Below are positions 1 to 6,555 of a stretch of DNA of 7,459 bases, piece by piece. A program made the translations under genes and the position numbers. This stretch comes from Allobrachymonas sp. (GTDB lineage Bacteria; Pseudomonadota; Gammaproteobacteria; Burkholderiales; Burkholderiaceae_C): positions 1 through 7,459 of the forward strand of contig JAGOGU010000067.1 in the NCBI GenBank assembly GCA_017996515.1, in the 5' to 3' direction. The notes under the pieces are model-generated. The model made no database searches. It was not told the DNA's origin and worked only from the letters and a program-made list of their open reading frames with translations. Each line of letters begins with the position of its first letter. Positions within the stretch are counted from its first letter, which is position 1.

Positions 1-258
1 CCAGCTGCTGCGCAAATACGCCAAATCGCCCAGCACATAGGCGGTGTAGCGCGAGCGCATGAGGGCTTGCGCATCTGCCGCAGTTTGTGTGCCCCGCAGC
101 AAGGGGGCGCAACAATCGCCAAACGCCTGCGGGCGGCGCTTGGCCGTTGGCTCGCAGCGCCCGCAGGGGCAGGCGGCGGTGTCGGGTAGCGTGGACGATG
201 CAGGGTTGGATGGCGTTTGAGGAATTGAGGGAGTTTGGGGAGCTTGGGAATGGGGCAC
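1..258 (-). CDS. ychJ: YchJ/UPF0225 family protein, 5' part (runs off left edge)
   Basis: Eighty-six codons are visible. I recognise the family from a cysteine-rich segment starting CPCGRCEP and ending FGDCC (about residues 31-52), followed by LMRSRYTAYV and the YL..SW pattern typical of YchJ/UPF0225. Members carry SEC-C-like zinc-binding cysteine motifs; their molecular function is not established. The likely start is a GTG 8 bases after the aceK stop, with GAGGTG overlapping that stop as ribosome binding site. An in-frame TTG at 270 is an alternative, and an in-frame stop at 274-276 excludes anything longer. Residues 2 to about 30 are a Pro/Ser/Thr/Gln-rich stretch (for example QTPSIPQTPSNP) that looks disordered and lies upstream of where family members such as E. 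coli YchJ usually begin. The tight spacing suggests cotranscription with aceK. The C-terminal part is outside the window. Confidence 0.85.
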   Translation of the reverse strand, partial: MPHSQAPQTPSIPQTPSNPASSTLPDTAACPCGRCEPTAKRRPQAFGDCCAPLLRGTQTAADAQALMRSRYTAYVLGDLAYLRSSW

Positions 259-262
259 GGTG

Positions 263-268
263 CACCTC
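263..268 (-). promoter_or_regulatory. Ribosome binding site for ychJ
   Basis: On the minus strand GAGGTG overlaps the aceK TGA stop and sits 4 bases before the GTG at 258. It supports the GTG as ychJ start and suggests translational coupling to aceK. Confidence 0.45.
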
Positions 269-2135
269 AAATTTCATCATGAAAGAGTGAATCGCCGGGC
301 GTTGCTGCATTTGACGAAGCGGCATGGGCAAAACAGGCGCTATTTTCAAAGCGCTTGCTTTGCTCGTAGGGAAAGACGTCGAGCACCTCGCCCCGCTCGA
401 TACGCGCCTTGTGCGTGAGCCAGAATTCGGGTTGCAGCAAGTCGGCGTGGTGGCGCATGAATACTTCGCGCACATAGTCATGGTTCAGCAAGAACGGGCC
501 GAATGTTTCGGGAAAGACATCGAGCGAGCCGACGCTGTACCAGATTTCGCCGCTGAGCTCGTCTTCTTCATTGCGCGGCGGCGGCACTTTGCGAAAGTTG
601 CAATCGGTGATGTATTCAATTTCGTCGTAATCGTAAAAAACGACCTTGCCCAAACGGGTGATGCCAAAGTTTTTCCACAGCATGTCGCCCGGAAAGATGT
701 TGGCTGCCACCATGTCTTTGATGGCGTTGCCATATTCGATCACGGCATGCTCGATTTGCTGGCGTGCGCGCGAATTGTCCAGCCCCATGTCGAAGGCTTC
801 TTGCAGATACATGTTCAGCGGGATCATGCGCTTTTCGATGTAGAGGTGCTTGATGACCACTTCTTGCACGCCGTCTCCGTTGCGATCAGAAAATTCGATC
901 TGGCTCGAGGCGTACTTTTGCAGCTCCGCCAGCAATTCAGGCTCGAAGCGATCGAGCGGAAACGCCACTTCGCGGTATTCCATGGTATCGGCCATGCGCC
1001 CTACCCGGTCGTGCTGGCGCACCAGCTGGTATTTTTCGCGGATCTGTTCACGCGTGGTTTCTTTTTGCGGCGGGTAAAAGTCTTTGATGATCTTGAACAC
1101 GTAAGGCAAAGAAGGCAGATCAAATACCAGCATGACCATGCCTTTGATGCCGGGCGCAATGCGCAGTTTGTCGGTGCTGTGACGCAGGTGGAACAAAAAA
1201 TCGCGAAAAAACAAGGTTTTGCCCTGCTTGCCCAAGCCCAGTGCGTTGTAAAGCTCGGAACATGGCTTGCGCGGCATCAGACTGCGCAAAAAATGCACAT
1301 AGGCGGAAGGGATCTCCATATCCACCAGGAAATACGCCCGCGCAAAGCTGAAGAGCGACAGCAGATCGTCTTCGCCTTGCAAAACGGTGTCGATATAGAG
1401 TTTGCCCTCATCATTAAATAGCAAAGGCAACGCAAAGGGCGTTTCGCGAAAGCTGTTGATGATTTTGCCCACGATGTAGGCCGCTTTGTTGCGAAAGAAC
1501 AGACTGGAAAGTACCTGCACCTAAAAGTTCGCTCGCAGCCGGCTTTCGTCCATTTGCTGCCATAACAGCCGCACGACCTGATCGATGTCGCGCGCAAGAT
1601 CCGCAAACGGCACGCGCAGACCGTAGTCTTGCACGATGGTGCGGAAGGTTTCCTGCAGATTCTCGGAGCTGGGGTAATAGGCGCGGTACGAGGTTTGCAC
1701 ATCGTTGCGAATCTCGATGTATTCGGTACTGATGGCCGGGCTCAAGAAAATGAAATCGTTGTAGTAATAGTGCCGCAACAGGATGGAAGTCATCACCGAG
1801 TTGAAGAACGTTTCGGCCAGCTCGGGCTGGAGATGATCCACCAGCATGCCGATATAAAACAGCTTGGCCTGGCGCCAAACCTCCATCGGCACGCTGCCGA
1901 TCTGAAATTGCTGCGCCAGTTTGTGTTCGCACTCTTGCACGCGCAAATCGTAAAACGCGATGCGCTCGCGCTGCCCTTGCTGCTGGCCGTGCCAATCTTG
2001 TGCCTCGAAGCGGTGCTTGGCCTTGGTCGATTCGGCGCGGAAGAGCTGGTAGTGCCGATCAAACCCTTCCATGATGAGTTGGGCAATCTCATGCGCTTGA
2101 GACACGGCGGCAGTTTGCGGGAAATGATGGGACAT
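267..2135 (-). pseudogene. aceK: Isocitrate dehydrogenase kinase/phosphatase, interrupted by one in-frame amber stop
   Basis: AceK phosphorylates and dephosphorylates isocitrate dehydrogenase in the cytoplasm, steering carbon between the TCA cycle and glyoxylate bypass. Starting at ATG 2135 (MSHHFPQTAAV) the frame spans 622 codons; E. coli AceK has 578 residues. The N-terminal regulatory region runs to residue 204, where a TAG (1521-1523) interrupts it. Reading continues in the same frame with GTG CAG, giving [19 protein letters not shown], a conserved AceK segment. In the reconstructed protein the core is intact: APGIKGM ATP loop (327-333), VFKIIKD lysine (348), HDRVGRMAD aspartate (383), [21 protein letters not shown] and VFYDYDEI metal site. 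The lysine and aspartate match E. coli K336 and D371 with a constant offset of 12. The frame is open up to 2264, but residues before 2135 resemble nothing known. No clear Shine-Dalgarno precedes 2135. Two separate products (1521-2135 and 267-1520), amber readthrough or a sequencing error are alternatives to true loss of function. Confidence 0.88.
1521..1523 (-). other. Premature in-frame TAG codon inside aceK
   Basis: On the minus strand the sequence reads AAC TTT TAG GTG CAG GTA, that is N-F-stop-V-Q-V. Upstream residues (DESRLRANF) and downstream residues ([12 protein letters not shown]) both belong to AceK, with no frame change. From memory, betaproteobacterial AceK proteins have Gln at this place, so CAG to TAG (G to A on the plus strand) would explain it. 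The GTG directly after the TAG could act as a restart codon, but no good ribosome binding site precedes it. Confidence 0.85.
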
Positions 2136-2379
2136 AAGAATATGGCTGACAAATTGGAGCAATCTGATTATGAAGGCAGAGGGCGGCTGGCTGAGCCGAT
2201 TCAAGGGCGGCGTATTGCACAAAGACCGGCGCTCCAGGAGTCTCCATGCATGAAGCTCCTGCATTGTTCACTGCTCAACCCTCACATACAGCACCGGAAT
2301 GAAATCCAGCCTGGTGGATATTGACATCAAGCAGCTTGCCTGCTCGAAAAAAATCCCCTAGTCAAAATATGTCAAGCGC

Positions 2380-2443
2380 AAGCATGGCAAATTCGATCAA
2401 AAACAACAACGTTTCATCCAGAAACAGTTTGCCATGCTTTTTT
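2380..2443 (+). terminator. Inverted repeat plus T-tract: sRNA terminator or rlpA leader attenuator candidate
   Basis: AAGCATGGCAAA (2380-2391) is the exact reverse complement of TTTGCCATGCTT (2428-2439), and six T's run over 2438-2443. The outer stem can extend by a G-U and an A-U pair. The 30-odd-base loop contains its own hairpin GTTTC-ATCCA-GAAAC (2411-2425). The T-tract is only on the plus strand, so the signal would act on plus-strand RNA. The gene on the left is on the minus strand, so there is no protein gene for it to terminate. It could end a small RNA begun within 2320-2375 or control a long rlpA leader. The loop is longer than in classical terminators, so it might instead be a protein-binding site. 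Confidence 0.4.
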
Positions 2444-2466
2444 GTTGCGTAAAACAAGCAAAACAC

Positions 2467-2496
2467 TTGTCCCTTGCTACAGCATCGGGTTATTCT
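2467..2496 (+). promoter_or_regulatory. Possible rlpA promoter
   Basis: TTGTCC (2467-2472) and TATTCT (2491-2496) are separated by 18 bases and resemble sigma-70 -35 and -10 boxes, each matching four of six consensus positions. Transcription would begin near 2503, giving almost no leader for a start at 2505 but about 35 bases for one at 2538. This is a pattern match only. Confidence 0.2.
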
Positions 2497-2504
2497 CTCG
2501 CGCC

Positions 2505-3101
2505 ATGAAGAACCAAAACGTTATTTCAAAATCAACTATGAGCAAACAGCGCCTCTTGGGGCTGTGCCTGTCGCTGGCTGCTTGTGGTTGCACGATTGCC
2601 AACACGGCCCATGCAAAACAGCGCAGTGAGGCTGTGGCGCCTATTTCTAGCGGCGTGGATTTTTCGCACAAAGGCAAAACGTCTGGCAGCAGCGTGGAAC
2701 ACGTCACGTTGGGCAAGCCCACGGCTTTGCATATGGCAAATGATGGTGCTGACCAGGCTTCGTTCCAGCAAGGCGTTGCTTCCTGGTATGGGCCGGGCTT
2801 TCACAACCGCCTGACGGCCAATGGCGAACGCTACAACATGAACGCGCTCACCGCAGCCCACCGCACCCTGCCCTTCGGCACGATGGTGTTGGTCAAAAAT
2901 ACGGCTACCGGCAAAACCGTTACGGTGCGTATCAACGACCGCGGCCCCTATGTCAAGGGCCGAGTCATCGACTTGAGCCGTGCGGCCGCGCAAGAACTGG
3001 GCATTTCGGGTATTCAGCGCGTGGTGCTGTACAAACAGCCTGGCAAAGCAACCCAGAAAGTCACCAAGGCCAAAACCAGCCGTGTCAAGTTTTCCAACTG
3101 A
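2505..3101 (+). CDS. rlpA: Septal ring lytic transglycosylase RlpA family lipoprotein
   Basis: RlpA proteins sit at the outer membrane; characterised members cleave glycan strands lacking peptide stems, which helps daughter-cell separation. From ATG 2505 the protein has 198 residues. Residues 12-27 hold a basic segment, a hydrophobic stretch and the lipobox LAAC (C27), pointing to lipoprotein export. A variable linker follows, then the double-psi beta-barrel domain at about 88-180, with [37 protein letters not shown] and GRVIDLSR. E108, H119 and D145 have the spacing of the catalytic-site residues reported for Pseudomonas RlpA (E120, H131, D157). No C-terminal SPOR domain is present; the protein ends in a short Lys-rich tail. 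ATG 2538 (MSKQRLLG) would give a compact lipoprotein signal of 187 residues total and is a real alternative. Neither start has a clear ribosome binding site. The gene appears monocistronic. Confidence 0.9.
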   Translation: MKNQNVISKSTMSKQRLLGLCLSLAACGCTIANTAHAKQRSEAVAPISSGVDFSHKGKTSGSSVEHVTLGKPTALHMANDGADQASFQQGVASWYGPGFHNRLTANGERYNMNALTAAHRTLPFGTMVLVKNTATGKTVTVRINDRGPYVKGRVIDLSRAAAQELGISGIQRVVLYKQPGKATQKVTKAKTSRVKFSN

Positions 3102-3114
3102 TCACACTGGCTGA

Positions 3115-3139
3115 TTGCCGCTTGGCCAGCGAGCGGCAA
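3115..3139. repeat. Inverted repeat after rlpA
   Basis: TTGCCGCT (3115-3122) and AGCGGCAA (3132-3139) are perfect inverted copies around a 9-base loop that contains TGGCCA. The repeat lies 13 bases after the rlpA stop and just before the main terminator, without a T-tract of its own. It may protect the rlpA mRNA 3' end or assist termination. Confidence 0.5.
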
Positions 3140-3160
3140 ACTATCCATCCAAAAAAACAG

Positions 3161-3188
3161 AACAAGGGGCTTTTGAGCCCCTTGTTTT
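3161..3188. terminator. Bidirectional Rho-independent terminator between rlpA and the ygjP-like gene
   Basis: AACAAGGGGCT (3161-3171) pairs perfectly with AGCCCCTTGTT (3176-3186) around a 4-base loop. On the plus strand four T's close the structure (3185-3188). On the minus strand a run of seven T's (the A's at 3151-3157) follows three bases after the stem. It sits between convergent genes and can end both rlpA and the glyQ-glyS-ygjP transcript. Confidence 0.85.
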
Positions 3189-3224
3189 CATGGGTGGGTG
3201 CTATTCACTCACCCCTCACAATGC

Positions 3225-4286
3225 CTACCAAGGCGCCAGCACCGTACGTTTGAGCTGATAGCGGCTTTGCTGGTAGTCGGGCAAGATCTGCTCAACCAGC
3301 GCCCAGAACCTTGGGCCATGGTTCATCTCGCGCAAATGCGCCAGCTCGTGCACCACCACATAATCCAGTACGTTGGCAGGCATTTGTACCAACCGCCAAT
3401 GCAGCCGGATGATGCCGCTGCTGCTGGCGCTGCCCCAGCGGCTGTCTGCCTGACTCAATTTGAGCGCACTCCAGCGTACATCAAGCAAAGGAGCGTAATG
3501 CGCCAAGCGCTCGGTAAAAATGGCATATGCCTGTTGCTGCATCCAGTACGCCGTGCCATCGCGAATGGCAGCCGCAGCACTGTTCATCGGCAAATCCAGA
3601 TGCAGTATGTGCGTAGTAACAGGGGCTTCAGAATGATCGCTTCCATTGGGTTGCACAGAAAGCAGCTTGGCAACAGTTGCCAGCTTTTGCAGGCGTTTTA
3701 CTGAAAGTGACGGTGCGGCTTGTGTAGTCTGCTGCCCGTTCAAACGCACTTGCAGCAACCCGCCCCGCCAGGGTAAATATTGCCCGTCTTGCCATTGCGG
3801 TTGGGTGAGTTGCTGGCTGTGCTGCATAGCCGCCTGCTCTTGCAGCTTGCCGACAATCCAGCCGGATTTGGTTTGCAAAATGCGCTCGATCTCGGCGATG
3901 TTGACCCAGGCAGGCGCGTGCACCTCCAACCCCTGCGCGGCAATCTTCATGCCTACGGTGCGCCGCCTGCGCCGTTGCAGCCAATATCCCAGGGCGTGGC
4001 TGTTCAGCACAATGTAGCGGTTGGCCTGTGGGTGCTGCCATGCTGGCAGCACCGTGATCCTGTTTTCATCCGGATGACCCGTATGAGGGACATGTGCAGA
4101 TTCCGATTCGGCCCCTTCAGCGACGTTTTCAGTGGTACCAACAGACGCTGGCGGCAAAACCGGTGCTGGCACCAGAACTTGCCCTAGTGCATCAGAGGCA
4201 TTTGGCACATCAGGCGCACTGGGCGTATTTGCACTGGGTGCAGGGCTGTCCCAGTCGAGCGTCAATTGCCGCATTTCGTGTCGCAT
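3225..4286 (-). CDS. YgjP-like (DUF45) zinc metallopeptidase-domain protein
   Basis: The C-terminal half has the YgjP/DUF45 signature: RRRRRTVGMKIAAQGLEVHAP and the following I.EIERIL..K..WI segment (about residues 105-148), then LSQADSRWGSAS, then the zinc site HELAH (313-317) with a third ligand in NHGPRFW (H323). The family is annotated as metal-dependent hydrolases related to SprT/M48 peptidases; its substrate is unknown. About residues 12-75 are Pro/Ala/Ser-rich low complexity without homology I recognise. A poorly conserved insert (about 160-235) separates the two conserved blocks. The start is uncertain: ATG 4286 is used here, ATG 4274 (MRQLTLDWDS) and TTG 4322 are possible. A good GGGGAGG (4324-4330) lies near the glyS stop, but no start codon stands at suitable distance after it. 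The gene follows glyS within about 46 bases, so it is probably on the same transcript. It ends in TAG, with a TGA two codons later. Confidence 0.85.
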   Translation of the reverse strand: MRHEMRQLTLDWDSPAPSANTPSAPDVPNASDALGQVLVPAPVLPPASVGTTENVAEGAESESAHVPHTGHPDENRITVLPAWQHPQANRYIVLNSHALGYWLQRRRRRTVGMKIAAQGLEVHAPAWVNIAEIERILQTKSGWIVGKLQEQAAMQHSQQLTQPQWQDGQYLPWRGGLLQVRLNGQQTTQAAPSLSVKRLQKLATVAKLLSVQPNGSDHSEAPVTTHILHLDLPMNSAAAAIRDGTAYWMQQQAYAIFTERLAHYAPLLDVRWSALKLSQADSRWGSASSSGIIRLHWRLVQMPANVLDYVVVHELAHLREMNHGPRFWALVEQILPDYQQSRYQLKRTVLAPW

Positions 4287-4332
4287 CTCGCGCGGCTGCG
4301 TATTGTGCAAGAGCCTGTTCAAGCCTCCCCTG

Positions 4333-6510
4333 TCAAGCTGCCAGTCGTGCCAGATCGGCCACGCGGTTCATGGCCATATGCAGGGCTTTGAGCAGACCCA
4401 GGCGGTTCATGCGCAGATCCATTTGCTCGGCATTGACCATGACACCATCAAAAAAGGCATCGACCGGCGCGCGCAAAGCCGCCAGAGTTTGCAGGCTGGC
4501 AGTGTAGTTGCCCACATCAAACTGTCCATTGGCCTGCGGCACAAGGGTTTGCATGGCCGCGTACAGGTCTTTTTCGGCCTGCTCTTGCAGCAAGACTTCG
4601 CTGACGTGGGCATCTACCTGTTGTCCGGCTTCACCGGCTTTTTTCAGGATATTGCCAATACGCTTGTTGGCAGCGGCCAGCGCGGGGGCTTCAGGCAGTT
4701 GGGCAAAGGTGCGCACGGCTTCCAGCGCCTTGGGTATTTCTCCCCAGGCGGGGCGCACAGCGATCAGGGCCTCTGCCTCTTGCACGCTGGCGCCACGTTC
4801 GCGCAAATAGCCCGAGAGCCGCTCATAAACAAAGTCTTGCAGTTGCGCATTGCTCTTGGCCGCATCCGGCAGCAACGTGTCAAAACTTTGCGCTGCCGCT
4901 TGCAGCAGCTCCGGCAGGTTCAGTGGCAGTTGTTTTTCGACTAACAGGCGGATCACGCCCAGCGCATGGCGGCGCAGTGCGAACGGGTCTTTATCACCCG
5001 TGGGCAGGTTGCCAATGCCGAACATGCCCACCAGCGTTTCCAGCTTGTCGGCCAAAGCCAGCACGCTGCCCGTGTGGTTGCGTGGCAATTCATCGCCCGC
5101 AAAGCGGGGCTTGTAATGGTCTTCGATGGCCAAAGCCACGCCGTCGCGCAAGCCCTCGGAGCGGGCATAGTAGCCGCCCATGATGCCTTGCAGCTCGGGA
5201 AATTCGCCCACCATATCGGTGAGCAAATCGGTTTTTGCCAGTCGCGCGGCTTCTTGCACCTTGCTGTCCAGGACGTCAAAACGCTCTTTGTCTTCGGCGC
5301 TGTAGGGGCTGGTCGCCATGCGCAGCTGGTTCACAATGGCATGGGCGATTTGCCGCACGCGCTCGCTGCGCTCGGCCTGCGTGCCCAATTGGTTGTGATA
5401 CACCACCTTGGCCAGGCCGCCGATGCGGCTTTCGAGTGTTTTTTTGCGATCCTGGTCGAAAAAGAATTTGGCATCCGCCAGGCGGGGGCGTACCACGCGC
5501 TCGTTGCCGTCGATGACAGCGCTGGGGTCTTGCGGCTGGATGTTGCTGACGACCAGAAACTGGTGGGTCAGTTTGCCTTGCGCATCCAGCAGAGGGAAGT
5601 ATTTCTGGTTGGCCTTCATGGTCAAAATCAGGCATTCCTGCGGCACTTCCAGAAACTCTTTCTCAAACTGGCAAATCAGCACATGGGGGCGCTCCACCAA
5701 GGCAGTGACTTCATCCAGCAAGGCCTCATCTTCAATGGGGCGAACGCCGCCGCCCACCTGCTGCGCGGCGGCTTGCAGTTGGCGGGCAATTTCGTTGCGT
5801 CGCTCGTCAAAGCTGGCAATCACGGCGCCTGTTTCGCGCAAATCCCCCGCATAGTCGTCCGCATTGGCCAGTTCAATGCGGTCGCACGCGGCCTCAAAAC
5901 GGTGGCCGCGTGTGGTGCGGCCTGCTTGCAGGCCCAAGGCTGTAACAGGCACCACGTGTTCTCCGCGCAAAGCGACCAAGCCATGCACGGGGCGCACAAA
6001 CTGCACGCTGCTCCAGCCCGGCAGTTCGCAGCCTGTGTGCAGCTGGTACGTCATGACTTTGGGAATAGGCAGCTTGGCAATGGCTTCGTGCAGGGCTTTT
6101 TGCAAGCCCGCATCCAGCGTAGTGCCGGTGATGAGCGTGTCCAGAAACAGCATTTCGGTTTTGCCGTCCAGGGCGCGTTTTAGTTGCGGCACGACAGAAG
6201 GGTCTGCGCCCACGGCCTGGAGCTTTTTCAGCAGTACAGGGGTGGCCTTGCCTTCGGCGTCAAGTGCAACATTGGCCGGCATCAGCTTTTGTTCCACGGC
6301 TTTGTCGGCGGCTTTGGCGGCCACATGGGTGATGTGCACGGCCAAACGGCGCGGGCTGGCGTAAGGCGTGACCTGGCTGTTATCAGCCGTCAGCCCCTGC
6401 GCTTTGAGCGAAGCGGCCAACGTCTGGGCAAAGGCTTCGCCCAGTTTTTTGAGCGCCTTGGGCGGCAGCTCTTCAACAAACAGTTCGACGAGAAGGTTTT
6501 GCGTAGTCAT
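4333..6510 (-). CDS. glyS: Glycine--tRNA ligase, beta subunit
   Basis: This subunit partners with GlyQ in the bacterial alpha2beta2 glycyl-tRNA synthetase and recognises tRNA(Gly). It has 725 residues, against 689 in E. coli, and starts with ATG and NLLVELFVEELPPKAL, the classical GlyS N-terminus. Further conserved blocks in order are ASPRRLAV (51-58), AKLPIPKVM (145-153), FVRPVHGLVAL (171-181), RGHRF (201-205), MKANQKYFPL (298-307) and RPRLADAKFFFDQD (341-354). Then come the HD-like region starting at HNQLGTQ (about 372), GDKDPFALRRHALG, and a C-terminal DALR-type anticodon-binding region including AAANKRIGNILKKAGEAG. A short extra segment HTGCELPGWSS (158-168) lies before FVRPVH. The gene is 45 bases downstream of glyQ and no strong Shine-Dalgarno is visible before its ATG, so coupling to glyQ translation or a leader-independent mode is possible. 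Nothing indicates damage. Confidence 0.97.
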   Translation of the reverse strand: MTTQNLLVELFVEELPPKALKKLGEAFAQTLAASLKAQGLTADNSQVTPYASPRRLAVHITHVAAKAADKAVEQKLMPANVALDAEGKATPVLLKKLQAVGADPSVVPQLKRALDGKTEMLFLDTLITGTTLDAGLQKALHEAIAKLPIPKVMTYQLHTGCELPGWSSVQFVRPVHGLVALRGEHVVPVTALGLQAGRTTRGHRFEAACDRIELANADDYAGDLRETGAVIASFDERRNEIARQLQAAAQQVGGGVRPIEDEALLDEVTALVERPHVLICQFEKEFLEVPQECLILTMKANQKYFPLLDAQGKLTHQFLVVSNIQPQDPSAVIDGNERVVRPRLADAKFFFDQDRKKTLESRIGGLAKVVYHNQLGTQAERSERVRQIAHAIVNQLRMATSPYSAEDKERFDVLDSKVQEAARLAKTDLLTDMVGEFPELQGIMGGYYARSEGLRDGVALAIEDHYKPRFAGDELPRNHTGSVLALADKLETLVGMFGIGNLPTGDKDPFALRRHALGVIRLLVEKQLPLNLPELLQAAAQSFDTLLPDAAKSNAQLQDFVYERLSGYLRERGASVQEAEALIAVRPAWGEIPKALEAVRTFAQLPEAPALAAANKRIGNILKKAGEAGQQVDAHVSEVLLQEQAEKDLYAAMQTLVPQANGQFDVGNYTASLQTLAALRAPVDAFFDGVMVNAEQMDLRMNRLGLLKALHMAMNRVADLARLAA

Positions 6511-6555
6511 GGTTTTGGGTATTCGGTGAAGGGGGCACGGATCTGCAAGGCGGTT

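Larger units (their letters stand above)
2136..2504. other. Divergent intergenic region between aceK and rlpA
   Basis: About 370 bases without a recognisable protein-coding gene. It must hold the promoters of both divergent genes. On the plus strand there is a perfect TTGACA (2321-2326) without a convincing -10 partner. A small palindrome CAAGC-A-GCTTG (2328-2338) follows it. On the minus strand CATAAT (2167-2172) is a possible aceK -10 box without a clear -35. An inverted repeat CAGGAG/CTCCTG (2235-2240 and 2256-2261) lies in the aceK leader. The right third is A-rich and contains the hairpin listed separately. Confidence 0.5.

Noticed and set aside
324..1421. Long open frame (365 codons) on the plus strand opposite aceK
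   Set aside because: It is antisense to conserved AceK sequence, and its translation (His/Gln/Val-rich) resembles no family; typical mirror frame in GC-rich DNA.
1518..1523. General genetic-code change (TAG as sense codon)
   Set aside because: Other genes here show no internal TAG, and the ygjP-like gene ends its conserved C-terminus with TAG; a local mutation is simpler.
2136..2264. Longer aceK N-terminus starting at ATG 2264
   Set aside because: The added 43 residues resemble nothing in AceK, whereas ATG 2135 gives an N-terminus fitting the family's usual length.
1629..2324. Open frame on the plus strand over the aceK 5' part and the intergenic region
   Set aside because: Mostly antisense to aceK, no recognisable protein; the aceK frame explains the sequence better.
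2442..2504. TTG start for rlpA at 2442
   Set aside because: It lies inside the T-tract of the hairpin, has no ribosome binding site, and would place a long non-signal stretch before the lipoprotein signal.
4966..6183. Long open frame (405 codons) on the plus strand opposite glyS
   Set aside because: Antisense shadow of the well-conserved glyS frame, with no recognisable domain and no supporting start signals.
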